A DNA stretch of 64,000 nucleotides from the NCBI RefSeq assembly GCF_047675955.1, contig NC_132904.1, positions 57,655,435 to 57,719,434 on the forward strand, given 5' to 3'. The stretch's first letter is position 1; each line of letters opens with the position of its first letter. Of this stretch, positions 12,141 to 28,494 are shown piece by piece. Below the pieces are notes generated by a model. It did not search any database and was not told where the DNA came from. It saw only the letters and a list, made by a program, of their open reading frames with translations. The stretch is from Chlorocebus sabaeus (Eukaryota > Chordata > Mammalia > Primates > Cercopithecidae). A program made the position numbers and the translations under genes.

Positions 12141-13162
12141 ATGGGAAGAAAACAGAGCAGGAAAGCTGAAAATTCTAAAATCAGGGTGCCTCTTCTCCTC
12201 CAAAAGAACGCAGCTCCTCACTAGCAATGGAACAAAGCTGAACAGAGAATGACTTTGACGAGTTGAGAGAAGAAGGCTTCAGATGATCGGTAATAACAAA
12301 CTTCTCCGAGCTAAAGGAGGATGTTTGAACCCATTGCAATGAAGCTAAAAACCTTGAAAAAAGAATGGATGAATGGATAACTAGAATAATCAATGCAGAG
12401 AAGACCTTAAAAGAACTGACAGAGATGAAAACCATAACATGAGAAATACATGACAAATGCACAAGCTTCAGTAACTGACTCAATCAACTGGAAGAAAGAG
12501 TATCAGCAATTGAAGATCTAATGAATGAAATGAAGCGAGAAGAGAAGTGTGGAGAAAAAAGAGTAAAATGAAATGAACAAAGCCTCCAAGAAGTATGGGA
12601 TTATGTGAAAAGACCAAATCTACATCTGATTGGTGTGCCTGAAAGTGACGGGGAAAATAGAACCAAGTTGGAAAACACTCTGCAGGATATCATCCAGGAG
12701 AACTTCCCCAACCTAGTAAGGCAGGCCAACATCCAAATTCAGGAAATACAGAGAAAGTCACAAAGATACTCCTCAAGAAGAGCAACTCCAACACACATAA
12801 TTGTCAGATTCACCGAAGTTGAAATGAAGGAAAAAGTGTTAAGGGCAACTAGAGAGAAAGGTTGGGTTACACACAAAGGGAAGCCCATCAGACTAACAGC
12901 AGATCTCTTGGCAGAAACTCTCCAAGCCAGAAGAGAGTGGGGGCCAATATTCAGCATTCTTAAAGAAAAGAATTTTTAACCCAGAATTTCATATCCAGCC
13001 AAACTAAGCTTCATAAGTGAAGGAGAAATAAAATCCTTTACAGACAAGCAAATGCTGAGAGATTTTGTCACAACCAGGCCTGCCTTACAAGAGTTTCTGA
13101 AGGAAGCACTAAACATGGAAAGGAACAGTTGGTACCAGACATTACAAAAACATGCCAAATTG
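12141..13162 (+). pseudogene. L1 ORF1 remnant (RNA-binding chaperone), frameshifted
   Basis: ORF1 encodes the L1 RNA-binding trimeric chaperone (coiled coil, RRM, C-terminal domain). The ATG is at 12141 (ATGGGAAGAAAACAGAGC). A one-base deletion relative to the remembered consensus shortly after codon 13 shifts the frame and gives TAG at 12222-12224. A later open block of 124 codons (12605-12979) carries part of the RRM and C-terminal domain in the original frame. The usual stop has mutated (GCCAAATTGCAAAG near 13156). No functional product is expected. Confidence 0.88.
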
Positions 13163-13228
13163 CAAAGACCATCAAAGCTAGAAAGAAACTGCATCAACTA
13201 GCGAACAAAATAACCAGCTAACATCATA

Positions 13229-17049
<3,821 letters not shown>

Positions 17050-17433
17050 ACAATGAGAACACTTGGACACAGAGTGGGGAACATCACATACAAGGGCCTT
17101 TCATGGGGTGGGGGAAGGGGGGAGGGATAGCATTAGGAGATATACCTAATGTAAATGACAAGTTAATGGGTGCAGCACACCAACATGGCACATGCATACA
17201 TGTGTAACAAACCTGTATGTTGTGCACATGTACCCTAGAACTTAAAGTATAATAAAAAAATAAAATTAAAAAAAAGAAATGCCTTAATGAGGAGACTCCA
17301 CTGGAAGGAAAAGAAAAGTCAGGCTTTGACTAATCAAAGGCAGTTCTACATAGCACAGCAGGTAATAAATTTATCGTAAGACTTTATTTCAAACAGCATA
17401 CAAGCCAGAAATAAATATAAACTCCAAAACATT

Positions 17434-17724
17434 TTTTGTTTGTTTTACTTTAAGTTCTGGGATACATGTGCAGAACGTGCAGGTTTGTTACATAGGTATA
17501 CATGTCATGGTAGTTTGCTGCAGCTATCAACCCGTCATCTAGGTTTTAAGCCCCGCATGCATTAGGTATTTGTCCTAATGCTCTCCCTCCCTTTGTCTCC
17601 CACCCCTGACAGGCCTTGGTGTGTGATCGTCCCCTCCCTGTGTCCATGTGTTTTCATTGTTTAACTCCCACTTACAAGTGAGAACATGCAGTGTTTGGTT
17701 TTCTCTTCTTGTGTTAGTTTGCTG
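17434..17724 (-). mobile_element. 5'-truncated L1 3' end, antisense
   Basis: Antisense L1 3' UTR: TACTTTAAGTTCTGGGATAC, CATAGGTATACATGTCATGG and CCCACTTACAAGTGAGAACA are diagnostic. The TSD is AACTCCAAAACATT before (ending near 17433) and AACTCCAAACATT after (from about 17727). It is a separate short insertion only about 140 bp beyond the full-length L1, in the opposite orientation. Confidence 0.93.
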
Positions 17725-17739
17725 TGAACTCCAAACATT

Positions 17740-18250
17740 TAAAAATAAATCCCGTAATAATTTTATTTTATTCAATGAAATTAGGTGCTTTGGAGACCTC
17801 TCTATTACTGGAGATTGAGTATGGAGGATAAGCTCTTACTTATCACTAACCCCAAAACCTCATTCATACACTTCCCTCAGACTACCATTAGGCCATGTCC
17901 TGGCCATGGGACTCACTAAGAAGGAACCTTCAAGTTTTTTTTAAGCAACTCCTGTGATATCAGAGGTTAAACACTCCCGATTTTTTCCTAATTGCCTTCA
18001 AAAGAAATAAATACTGGGTTCTCTCCCCCACTTTAACTATGTTCTTCTTATACTTTTCTCTCTTGGCTACATATAGTTGGGCCATAATTCCTTAACTATG
18101 CCCATCAGAATGTAAGGACATTCAGAGAAACCGATCAAAAAAAATGCAATCACTATCAAATTTCAAAATAATATTTGAAACTGTTTTTTTCATTTCAGGC
18201 CCATATTTACAACTACAGGTTCTACATACCTTAAATACACATTTCTAAAA
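17740..18250. other. No feature recognised
   Basis: AT-rich DNA between the truncated L1 and an L2. No exon or repeat core was identified. Confidence 0.4.
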
Positions 18251-18254
18251 CCCA

Positions 18255-18920
18255 GTTCAGTCTCTCTTTCTCATTCCCTCTACCTGCTCCTACTTCTGCA
18301 TTTTATATGACCCAGCTGCCTATATCAGAAACCTTGGATTTCCTTTATACCACTCTTCTACTGCATTTCATGTTCTATAGATTCTATCATAAAATAGATA
18401 ACTATTACGATTAGGATAAAATGCAAATTCTTAACATGACCCACAAAGCCCTTATTTACCTTTCTGACTTTAACTGTCATTACATAAACAACCCCCAACT
18501 CTAACTTCCAAATTCAACTCCACCAATCCTGACTTAGTCAGGGTCCCTAAGGTCACATGCCACTTCAAGCATTTAAACCTTTGCACATGTTGTTTACTAG
18601 AAACTCTTCCTCCAAATGCTTTACTGGAACACTCGTTCCCATGACACTTCAGAGTTTATTTATTTCTTCTCTGGAGAAGCCTTCCGTGACACGACTTCCT
18701 CCAAATTTGGGATAGTGCCCCTCCTATGTGCTACCAGAACAAAACACACTTTCCCTTACTGCACTGAGTTTCAATTGCCTGTTTACTTGTCTGTATCTTC
18801 CATGAGAAGGTAATCTCCTTGAAGACAAGGCTCATGCCTTTCTTTTTCACAAATCCACACTAAGGACAGTGACCAGTCCATGATAGGTTCCTGTTAAACG
18901 TGATGAGTGAATAGCTTGAT
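18255..18920 (+). mobile_element. L2 LINE 3' portion, sense
   Basis: L2 landmarks in order: ATTAGGATAAAATGCAAATT, CCTTTGCACATGTTGTTTAC, GAGAAGCCTTCCGTGACACG, CAATTGCCTGTTTACTTGTC, CTCCTTGAAGACAAGGCTCA. It is old and diverged, with no intact frame. Confidence 0.82.
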
Positions 18921-18951
18921 TGCATTACATTGTCACTTAAGGTATGCAGAA

Positions 18952-18978
18952 GAAACAAACAAACAAACAAACAAACAC
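18952..18978. repeat. (AAAC)n microsatellite
   Basis: About six uninterrupted AAAC units directly after the L2 3' end. Confidence 0.9.
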
Positions 18979-19194
18979 CAATAAAAAGTCTGGAGGATAA
19001 AATGAAGCAAGAGGGGATAAGATGAAAAAAGAGGAGAGAAAACAATAATGGATAAGGGCACTAGAAGGTGGGTGGAAGAAAAGAAAAGAGATTAATGGAG
19101 GAAGTAAAAGAAAGCAAAAATAAAGAATGGGACAGAAGTCAGTGGTGCCGATTTTTGTGAAACATTAAAAAGACCTCTATTGAGGGGATTAATA

Positions 19195-19415
19195 AAAGAA
19201 CTAACATTAATTGATCTCCAAATGACATGCTGTGTCCCAAAGTCATGATCTTACTCACACCCTCAGTTCCCCTATAAGCATTATTATCCTCATTTTGCAG
19301 ATAAGAAAACTGAGACACCAAGAAGTTAGGTAATTCTCCACAGATTATATAACTATTAAGTGGTGAGGCAGTCTTTGAATTCAGTTTACATGGACTGCCC
19401 AGTATATGTCCTGCT
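19195..19415 (+). mobile_element. MIR SINE
   Basis: MIR core in sense: ATCCTCATTTTGCAGATAAG, AAAACTGAGACACCAAGAAG and TTAAGTGGTGAGGCAG. Confidence 0.8.
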
Positions 19416-19580
19416 CTTGTTTATTTAGGAAGTATTTAAATGTAGAACAAAAGCAAATTCAATGGTAAAAGACTGTAAGAGTCCAACTTATACGTGAAGC
19501 TCTGACTTACCTTCTTACAGCTCAGCTTCTGCATTTTTTCTCTAAATATCTATCCTATAGCTCATCCAAGAGCAAGCAGA

Positions 19581-19877
19581 GGCCAGCCGCGGTGGCTCAC
19601 ACCTATAATCCCAGTACTTTGGGAGGCTGAGGGGGGCGGATCATGAGGTCAGGAGATTGAGGCCATCCTGGTTAACACGGTAAAACCCCATCTCTACTAA
19701 AAACACAGAAAATTAGTTGGGTGTGGTGGCACATGCCTGTAGTCCCAGCTACTCGGGAGCTGAGGCAGGAGAATGGCATGAACTCGGGAGGCGGAGCTTG
19801 CAGTGAGCGGAGATCACGCCACTGCACTCCAGCCTGGGTGAGAGAGTGAGACTCCATCTCAAAAAAGAAAAAAAAAA
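19581..19877 (+). mobile_element. Alu element, AluY-like, sense
   Basis: Full-length Alu with the young-type block GGTCAGGAGATTGAGGCCAT and CATCCTGGTTAACACGGTAA, and a nearly pure A tail. The TSD is AGCAAGCAGA at 19571-19580 and 19878-19887, perfect over 10 bp. It has diverged less than the other Alus here and supports a catarrhine primate source. Confidence 0.96.
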
Positions 19878-19887
19878 AGCAAGCAGA

Positions 19888-20570
19888 ATATTCTGAAGTC
19901 AGCAGTAGTTAAAATTCTATATAGGACTGAAATCAGGGGCATCCATTCCTTCCTTGCCCCTCCAGGGAAATGTATGACTGGCAGGCCTGGGCCAGGGACC
20001 TGGGACACATCTTGGTACAATGGATTGCTCTTGCTACACACCCAACAGGATATAGGAGTGTTGCTTTTGAACCAAATAGCAATCCATTATACACAGTCCA
20101 GCACTGGATTTTGCATGTTCTAGCAATAACCCTAAAAATGTTAACTTCTGGGAGTGCAGAGTTTGTGGGAGACATGGTCCTCAGGTTAGGCACCTATCAA
20201 GATGAAAGAAAAATGCTTCCTGAATTGACATCAAAAGTGGGCTTGGAGCCAAATTATATAATGTATTATTTTATATTGAAAAAATGTGTTCTCTATCTTT
20301 TCCCAAACTTCTATAACAATAAAATAGCTTTGTCATGACAGTTAGCATTCGCAGATGCAAGAAAAGAAAGGCTACTTCTCCAGTCAAATAATAGTGACTA
20401 TTATGCTTCAGATTCCTTTATTTATATAAATCTTCCCTCTCCAAGTAGAAGCACAGTTCTCAGAGGCAGAGCCCTTTGCAGTCTTCCTTCATTCTTCTCA
20501 CTTTTAAATTGATTAGGCTTTGCAGTTACCTGCAAAAACTCTCCACACCTGATGACACTCTCTCCACATT
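19888..20570. other. No feature recognised
   Basis: Holds a 122-codon frame at 19970-20338 with no recognisable domain, splice structure or coding signature. An AATAAA at 20319-20324 is probably coincidental. Confidence 0.4.
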
Positions 20571-20624
20571 ATGTGTGTGTATGTATACGTGTGTGTAAGT
20601 GTGTGTGTGTATATATATATATAT
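20571..20624. repeat. TG/TA compound microsatellite
   Basis: TGTGTG and TATG units, then a pure (TA) run of about 16 bases. Confidence 0.92.
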
Positions 20625-21690
20625 CTTGTGCATCTAAACATCAAAGTCAGTATCCTCTCATGGAAGCAGCTTTTCACAAGAAATTAATTTTAACTGATTG
20701 AATTCATTATCTAACAGTGGTTACCAAGGATACCAAATAGCCAAAGCCACTTGGCTCCAACTTGCTTGTTATCAGAAGATATTAACAGAAAGCTGTGAGG
20801 AATTATTGTTGTCTAAGTAATATGGCTAGAAACCATGCCCCCTTTCAATGTCCCGAAGTCCTGAACTCAGTTCAAAACACTCATCTATAATAACCACTAA
20901 AAACACACAATTTTTTTCTACAATTTGAAATTCACTGATTAGCATTTAGAAAAATGACCACTAATGGTTTTGCTTTAATTCACTTCCCGATGAAGCACTG
21001 AACTGAGAATGGCTACTGATTTGATCTTCTTATCAATCTGAAAGCAAACGATTCTCATTGTGGCAGTTAATTGAGCATTCAGGTAATCTAGCTGAATCTG
21101 TCCTAAATCAAACAGCCTGTAACAGCATTTGTGAGCTGCATTTAATGGATGAGCCTAAAATGTGCCCTTGAGGGGAGAGAATTAAACTAATAATGCCCCA
21201 TACAAAAAAAAAAAAGTACCCTGTTGCTAAAAGGTCAACATGGTTAAAAATATACATATATAAAAGAATAAACATTGTCAATGTGGTATTATTGTACATT
21301 TAAGGAGTAATCAAAAGAATTGATACACTCTCTCCAAAAGGCACAGTCAAGTGTGCCTTACACTTGACTGTGTAATGTATTTCAGCAGTACATTTTAAGA
21401 ATTTTAATCCTCTATCATTCATTGTTATTATTTTGTCCCACTTTGAAGTTTGTTTTAATTTTGCTGACAATGAACTTTGCAAAATAAAAATGTTTCTGTT
21501 GTTGTGCTTTTCAAAATCTGTCAACCTTCTCTTTTATGGTTTTTGGCTTTAGGGTCATGCCAAGGAAGGCTTCACTTACTACAAAGATCACAGACACTGG
21601 TAGTTGCCACCCCATATCTGTTTTTCCCCTTTTCCAAAATAAGAGAAGTTAAATTGCATTTGAAGTGAAAATATATCAAGCTAAAAGACT
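20625..21690. other. No gene; contains overlapping hairpins
   Basis: AT-rich DNA. The notable object is the palindromic cluster at 21338-21372, listed separately. Confidence 0.4.
21338..21372. repeat. Two overlapping, mutually exclusive perfect hairpins
   Basis: Hairpin A: AAGGCACA (21338-21345) with TGTGCCTT (21352-21359), 6-nt loop. Hairpin B: CACAGTCAAGTGT (21342-21354) with ACACTTGACTGTG (21360-21372), 5-nt loop. They share bases, so only one can form at a time. No transposon ends or TSD are visible. Confidence 0.9.
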
Positions 21691-22080
21691 ACATTTCTCA
21701 ACCTTCTAGTAGCTAGGGATGGCAATATGACTAAATTCTGATCAATGAGATGAAAGCACAAGTATAGAGTGGGACTTCGAGGAAGGTTACTCTAAAAGAG
21801 CAGACTCAGGTCGAAGGTGAGGTTTTTGTCTTTCTCAGGGATGCAAATGTAAGTGCTGGAATTCCAGCAACCATATTAGCCCACGATGTGACTTTGAATT
21901 TGAAGTCATGCACTAAAGAAGGTAAACACAGAAAGACAGAAGGAACCTGAATCTTAAGACTACCTAGAGCCTCTCAGACCTGGGCAGACTACTCCTAGGT
22001 CTCTTTACATGAAAGAATTTTAAAAATTTATCTCTGTGTCTAACCTGCTGTTATTGTTTTGCTGTCATCTATACAGTATT
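21690..22080 (+). mobile_element. Old LTR, probably MLT1 group (ERVL-MaLR)
   Basis: TCAATGAGATGAAAGCACAA, TGGAATTCCAGCAACCATAT, GTCATGCACTAAAGAAGG and ATCTCTGTGTCTAACCTGCT correspond to blocks of old MLT1-type LTRs as I remember them. It is strongly diverged and the family is uncertain. Confidence 0.5.
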
Positions 22081-22239
22081 CTGATTATAAAATGATTATC
22101 ACATAATTTCCTTTGGAATTTTGGCAGTTATATTTGTAAAATTTAAACCACATGAAAAATTATCTCAACCCCATTTTCTGAATAACCCATTTTCTCCCCC
22201 CGTCAACTGATCTGAAATGCCATCTTTACCAGATACTAT

Positions 22240-22705
22240 ATTGCCATGTCACAATAGCACGAAATTGGAAACAAGCCAAATGTCTATCAGCTGGTAAACG
22301 AATAAATAAAATGAAATACATCCATCTAATGGAATATTAATCAGTAATAAAAAGGAAAGAATTAATGACACGTGCAATGATATAGTCAGGCCTCAAAAAT
22401 ATTATGCTAAGGGAAGGAACCCAGTCTCAGAAGAGATCACATATTGTATGATTCCATTTATATGAAATGTCTAGAACAGACACATTAATAGAGACAGAAA
22501 GTAGATTAGTAATCTCCTGAGTCAGGTATTAACAGAGAATTGATATGAGGAATCTTCCTGGAATGTTGAAAATGTTCTAAAACTGATTTATAGTGATGTT
22601 TGCACAACTTCATACATTTACTAAAAAATAATTCCATTATACACTTTCAGGGTGAATTCCACGATATGTAAAACATGTCTCAATACGGTTATATTTTTAA
22701 CATCA
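22240..22705 (+). mobile_element. Old L1M 3' end, sense
   Basis: AAATTGGAAACAAGCCAAAT, ATTGTATGATTCCATTTATA, TCCATTATACACTTTCAGGG and GTCTCAATACGGTTATATTT are the late ORF2 and 3' UTR blocks of mammalian-wide L1M elements. No frame survives. Confidence 0.85.
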
Positions 22706-22899
22706 GAGAATGACTGGAGATAGAGGAAAATGTGTAAAGTTTGTGACTTATTTTGCATAAATTGTCAAAAGTTAAAATAATTATATATATATAACACAAC
22801 AAAAAAACCTATCTGTGCAATACTAGGCTTCCTAGTATTTTACCATTCCTGTAGTCTTAAATCCTCACCAGGTTACAGTACATCGTTATTTTTAATACA

Positions 22900-24340
22900 A
22901 AGCTGTATTTGTTTTACTATTATTTACAATATATTTATGTGCTTAACTGAGACTGGTATCAAGATATTTTTACTATTGTCTTTGTCAGATTTGATATTAG
23001 TGTGATACTAGCCTCACATAGTAAATTAGGATGCCTTCCATATTTTTTCTATGCCACAGTATAGTTTCTACAGTATATGAATTGTTAACCTTTGTAGAGG
23101 ACAATTTGTTAATTTTATATCAAAATATTTAATGTGCATAAGCCTAGCAATTCCACTTCTGGTAAAAGTATTAACAGTGATTGTTAATGGAAGTGCTGAT
23201 GACCTTTAATTCTTGTGCTCACTGAAAACTTTTGTTGCAATGACAACACAAATTTGTAATGACTATTTGTGGCTCCAACAAATAAGAGGGCTGATGTAGT
23301 ACTTAATATTTTGTTACTTGACCTATAAAAATATTTAGGCCTATACCTTTCTACACAGAAAGTTCTTTGACCACCTTTCAATTTCTTCTAAATATTTTTG
23401 TACTCACTCTAAGATGTTTATGTCTTCCACTCAATTTGTACCTCTACATCATTGACATATATGACATTTTCTTATGCTTTCTATCGTCTTCTATATCTGT
23501 TATTAAATCCTCTTTCTTGTTCTTTTTGCTTTATATTTGTGCTTTCTCATTTTTTCCTTAATCAGAATAGCACAATATTTATTTTTCATTTCAGAATGAC
23601 ACACCTGGGTTTTATTTATTAACACTGCTTCTTTGGGTTTTTTTCACTTTCTAATTCAGTAATTTCTTCTTTCGGTTTTACTGATGCTTTGCTCTTTTTT
23701 TTCTTCTTCTTTTTTTTTCTTCTTTTGATTTGCTTTACTTTTCTATTTTTAGGCTCTTAACTTCAATGCATTTTTTTCTATTGCTGTATTTTTTTGCTAT
23801 TAACAACTTAGAAATTTTCATCTAAATATAGCTTTGGTTATACTCCATTGTGTTCTCAACGTCTATAATTTCAGTGTCCATTTCTGATTTTTTTAACTCA
23901 AGAGATCTCTGAAAGAGTTCAATTTTTAAGTGTTTAGAGTTTTGGTATTGTTGTTGTTACTTCTTAATCGCTCATTGATTATTTTATGGTCAGTAAATGT
24001 GGCGCATGCAATTTTTACCTGTTGGAATTAACTTTTCCTTTGTATTGCCATGTCTAAAAAATTAATCACGTGCTGATTAATTGTTTAAGTGTTTTGTCAA
24101 TATGATTTTTCTTTATTATTTTAACTATATAACTTCTATCCTCTGTGTATTTATTTTGTCTATTTGATGCATTCCATTACTAGTGAAGTATTGTAGTCTC
24201 CAACATAATTCTCATTTTTCTAATTTGTAAAGTTATAACAAACTTGGTTTTATATATTTACAGATTGCTTCATTAATGAAAAGTAAAAGTTTATGACTTC
24301 TAAGTCTTTATAGTTTATTGCACTATTTATGAACCTAAAA
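22900..24340 (-). mobile_element. Old L1M ORF2 region, antisense
   Basis: GTGATACTAGCCTCACATAG near 23000 and the long T-rich tract at 23420-24300, with ATTTTATGGTCAGTAAATGT and AGTATTGTAGTCTCCAACAT, correspond to antisense ORF2 of old L1 elements. It is heavily diverged and may be more than one fragment. Confidence 0.65.
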
Positions 24341-26129
24341 TAAGTCTCACTTAATGATGTATACTGTATTCAGTATGTTTTTATAGGAATGTTAATTTAA
24401 TTAGCATGAGATTTTGGAAAAAGAGAAGATTAAAAGCAATATAAATCAGTAGACAAATATTTTACTATATTTAATTAAACTATTTCCTAAACATTTAAGG
24501 AATCAGGTACTACAAAGCTAACTCCGATCCTCTTCTGACAATCCCCCATGTTCTAATTGCATCATTAAGGCCACTATTTACTACTCACTTTTCTCCAGGA
24601 ATTTCCCTGGGTCAAATCTGATTATTGTCTCTAGCGCTATGGGACACCACTGCAAACCCTAAGACATCACATTTTACTATAAAGGCACATGAAGTAGACC
24701 TCCTGTTTTGTTAATCTGCCCAATTTAACTTCCCGGTTCCCACATACTGAGGCACTGGGAAGGCAGATGTGATTGAATTACTGAAGCATAAGATAATACA
24801 AAAATTAAAAGATAAAAAAAGAAGACAATGTAATGGAAAAGAGCTGCAGTTTTAATCTTTATCAGCGTGCAGAGTGGATCCTCTCTAACTGAACTTGTGG
24901 GGATTAGATTCTCCTCAAGAGAAGCCAACAGTAATCCACACATAAATGGCCTCTAAAGCAGTGTGGAGTTAGAATCAATGAATTTTCCTACCAAAGGCAT
25001 CTGGAAGAAAAAAAAGAAACACTTTGGGGGATTTTCTAGTTCTCTTTGTAGATTCCCTCTGAAATAGATTCCATAAGACGATTAATCTGAGTTCCCTAAA
25101 AATTAAAGTAATACACACAAAGTACTTTAAAAGCCCCAGAAAAAGGATGACCTATAAATTCGCGATATTACAGTTATATTAAATCTAAAGTAGCAGTCAC
25201 GGTGGAACAGATTAAAGAAGAGCAAGCAGCACTGTTTTCTCATCCCTCTGAAATGATTTGGGAAGCCTTCAGAGCTAGCTCAGCTATGCCAGCAATTGAC
25301 ATTCATATTATTTGAAAAAATAAGAATGGAAATATGTTTAACTTGGGATCCTATGACTCCCAAGTTAAAAGTGATAAAAGTGATTCTAATGTGGCCTCCT
25401 CATTCTTGTCCAGTTTCTTTCTCTGTTTCGCAGATTTTTCTGACAAGAAGTGAGCATATTGGCTAGGATGATTTATAGCCTACAGGAATCAAGCAACCAT
25501 GTTATTCTCTAACCTCATGGCCTAGTTAGAGTTTTCACAGGGTTTATGTACTGCATGGTTATCCTAAAATAAGGACAAATGATAATCATATTACTTGCCT
25601 AGAGATAAAGAAGACCATGATTTTACTTAGGGCTAGGACACTACAGTTACATCCTGGAGCTAAATTTTCTACAGAATTTATTAGTAATTGTGCCAAGAGT
25701 AGCTGTACTTACTAATAATTTGAGAAAATTCATTGTGGTTAAAAAAAAAAAAGAATCCATCATAGATAGAAAACACATTTTCAAGTTTGGGTTTCTTTGC
25801 CTAATATTTTATAAAAGTTTTACATAGACAGTTTGAGCATTTATTTTGACAAAGGGGCTGTAAAAAGTAATTGTAAACCATGAAGGCCGTAAGTGCATGT
25901 CATTTGCAACCCTAGCTGTGTAGAGGTATTTTAGATCTCACCCCTGAAGGCTGATTTGGTCAATCTTGGGACAGGGAAGTTGTGTCTTCAAAAGTTCCTT
26001 AACTGATTTTGATGCATAGCTGGAACCGGGAACCACTTTACAAAAATCTACGAGTTGCAAGGGGCCTTGACATTCAATCATTTTTCACCCTCCTTATTTC
26101 CAGTAACTTCTTCCCAGTTTTCCACCAGT
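24341..26129. other. No feature recognised
   Basis: AT-rich DNA with an A-run at 25741-25752. No convincing exon, RNA gene or repeat. Confidence 0.4.
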
Positions 26130-27918
26130 CAACTGCCCTGGACATCTGCATGAGATGTCACATACATCCCAAACTTAATGTGTTTAAAATTAATCTCATG
26201 ATTTTCCCACAAAATGTGCTTGACTTCCTGTGGTAAACCTAATAAGTTATAGGGACATCTTTCCAGGCACATACGCAAAAAAATTGGGAATCAGGATCTC
26301 TCTATTTCATATCATTACGAATTATTTTATCTCTTAAATATCTCTTAAGGCATCTCTACTGCCTTAAAATATTCCTTCAACACTTCCACTTAAGTAAAAA
26401 TTAACAGTTTACTGCCTGTTGCTGTTTTCTTTAAAAATGCCCAAATTTAAATCTCACATTGTCTGACCATACCACTACACCACAACCACCCATCTTGTTG
26501 CAGACATCTATCATTCCTCAGATCGCTTCTCCCACATTCCTGGAAGAGCCCAATTGCTGGCTTACTGTCACTTTCCAAAACTACTTTCGTCAAAATCCTC
26601 AGCAAACCCAATATCCATGTTGATAGCACTTCCAAAACCCTGGGCCTGTAGTTCTTTGAGCTCCTATCTTCAATCATTTGTCCCCCTCTCCCCATCGTGC
26701 CTCTCGCGATCATGTTCTGGACCTGGTCATGCCAACAATTGCAACTCCTCCAGAATGCTGATTTCAAATATCTCACTCTCTGACCCCCTTCTCCTCACTG
26801 CATTTTCAACAAGCATTCCACCCCTCCAGGATCCACAACCCACTAAGCCTACCACGTCTTCACTACCCCTAATCCTTTTACATATCCGCTTTTCTCTCCT
26901 TGGTCTGCTGAAATTTCAGAATCAATCATTCCAATCTATTCTATATACCCTCAACTCTTTTGCCACTCTTTCCTCATTCTACATACACACAACCCTGGCT
27001 TAAACACAAACTTCCCTCTCTTCCATGACTGCGCAAAAAGAGTTGAACATGGAAGAAAAACACGCACCTATGCTGATGGAAATCACTTTAAATTCATGAT
27101 CGCCAACTTCAAGCAGGCCCTTGGTATTGCCTGGCAATCACACCTCCTTCCCTAATCAATTTGCTCTTCCACTCTCCTAGACATTTATAACTCTCTTATT
27201 TTCAAGTTGCCATTACTTCCTAACCATCTCCAATCTCAGACTATAAATTTGCTGCTTCCTATTTCACCAAGAATAGAAGAGCAGTCAGAAGGCAAACTTC
27301 TGCAAGATTCCCAAACCACATCTGCCCACCTGTGCCCACATATTCTGCCCTGACTTCTTGACAATGAATAAAGTGTTGTTGAAAAACCCACCTACTCAGC
27401 CTACTTAGCACATCACTCCAGCAGTTCAATCCTCTACATCATTTTTCCCCCTCTCCAGAATACATAGCTATTTTGTCTTCCCTTTAAAAGCCTTCTTTTG
27501 AATCAGTTTCTCCTCCCTTTCCCTTCACAAAATAATTCAAAAAAATTGCTTACTTTTCCCTCAATTTCTCTCCTCTCATTCTCTTTTTAAAAGACTCTAG
27601 TTAGACTTTCACCAATTCCACTCAGGCACCACTCCTCCAAAACCACTCGGTTCAAGGTCACCAATTAGCCTCCATGTTATTAAATGCAATGGTCAGTTCT
27701 TGGTTGTCATCTTACTTGACCTATCAGCTGTGTTTAACTCAGGGGATCCTTCTTTCCACCTAGGAATACTTTCTTAATTTCCAAGCCAGCATGGTCTTGA
27801 TTTTTCTCCCACATTACTTTCTGGTCCTTCTCAGTCTCCTTATTTATTCCTGCACATTTCTCTAACTTCTAACCAGTTGTTTGACTTCTTTTCTATTTTT
27901 TATTCACCCCTTGGTAAG
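26130..27918 (+). mobile_element. L2-clade LINE relic (copy A), 5' part
   Basis: C/T-rich L2-like sequence. A landmark near 27652-27735 (TCAAGGTCACCAATTAGCCT, then TTACTTGACCTATCAGCTGT) corresponds to the reverse transcriptase motif A region. The 149-codon frame at 26554-27003 is a by-product. The section 26440-27500 could be L2 or a related CR1-type LINE. Copy A is interrupted by the LTR at 27919 and resumes at 28264. Confidence 0.65.
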
Positions 27919-28263
27919 TGTGAAGGTCTGAATGTTTGCGTCCTCCCCAAATTCATATATTGAAACCTAATCCCTAGTATGAAAAATGCTAAGAGCTAGG
28001 GCTTTTGGTGAAGTGACTAGACTATGAGGGCAGAGCCCCCATGAATGGGATTAATGCCCTTATGAAAGAAACCCCTTCCACCATGTGAGGACACAGAGAG
28101 AAGGTACTCTCTATGAGGAACAGGCCCTCACCTGACACTGCATCCGAAAGCTCCTTGCTCTTGGACTTTCCAGCCTGCAGAACTGTGAGAAATAAATGTT
28201 TGTTGTTCATAAGCTACCCAGCTTATAGTAATTTTGCTAGGGCAGTGCAAATGGATTAACACA
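27919..28263 (+). mobile_element. MLT1-type solo LTR (ERVL-MaLR) with 5-bp TSD
   Basis: Starts TGTGAAGGTCTGAATGTTTG and ends GGATTAACACA, with CCATGTGAGGACACAGAGAG, TTGGACTTTCCAGCCTGCAG and GTGAGAAATAAATGTTTG inside. The TSD is GTAAG (27914-27918 and 28264-28268), the 5-bp size expected for this group. It splits an L2. Solo LTR, no proviral genes. Confidence 0.92.
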
Positions 28264-28470
28264 GTAAGCTCATCTAGTGTTTGGGCTTTAAATATCATCT
28301 ATGTGCCTGTGGTGCCTAAATGCCTACACTGAACTCTTGGGAAATATACCCAACTTCTCAACCAAGTATATCATTCTAGCAATCCTCCCCTCTTTATCCT
28401 ATATCATGAATTTTTGTTCTGTACTAGTCATTCCCATCACTTTGGTGCTGTTAAGTCTCGTAACTTATGA
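28264..28470 (+). mobile_element. L2 copy A, continuation after the LTR
   Basis: GGGCTTTAAATATCATCTAT and following bases match the part of L2 that lies downstream of the block broken at 27918, consistent with one L2 split by the LTR. Confidence 0.65.
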
Positions 28471-28493
28471 ATAAATAAATAAATAAATAAATA
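28469..28493. repeat. (AATA)n microsatellite
   Basis: Six AAAT/AATA units at the junction between L2 copy A and copy B. Confidence 0.92.
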
Positions 28494-28494
28494 C

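Noticed and set aside
19970..20338. 122-codon frame followed by AATAAA
   Set aside because: No domain, no promoter, and AATAAA is common in AT-rich DNA.
26554..27003. 149-codon frame as a gene
   Set aside because: It lies in C/T-rich old LINE sequence, where stop codons are scarce, with no recognisable domain.
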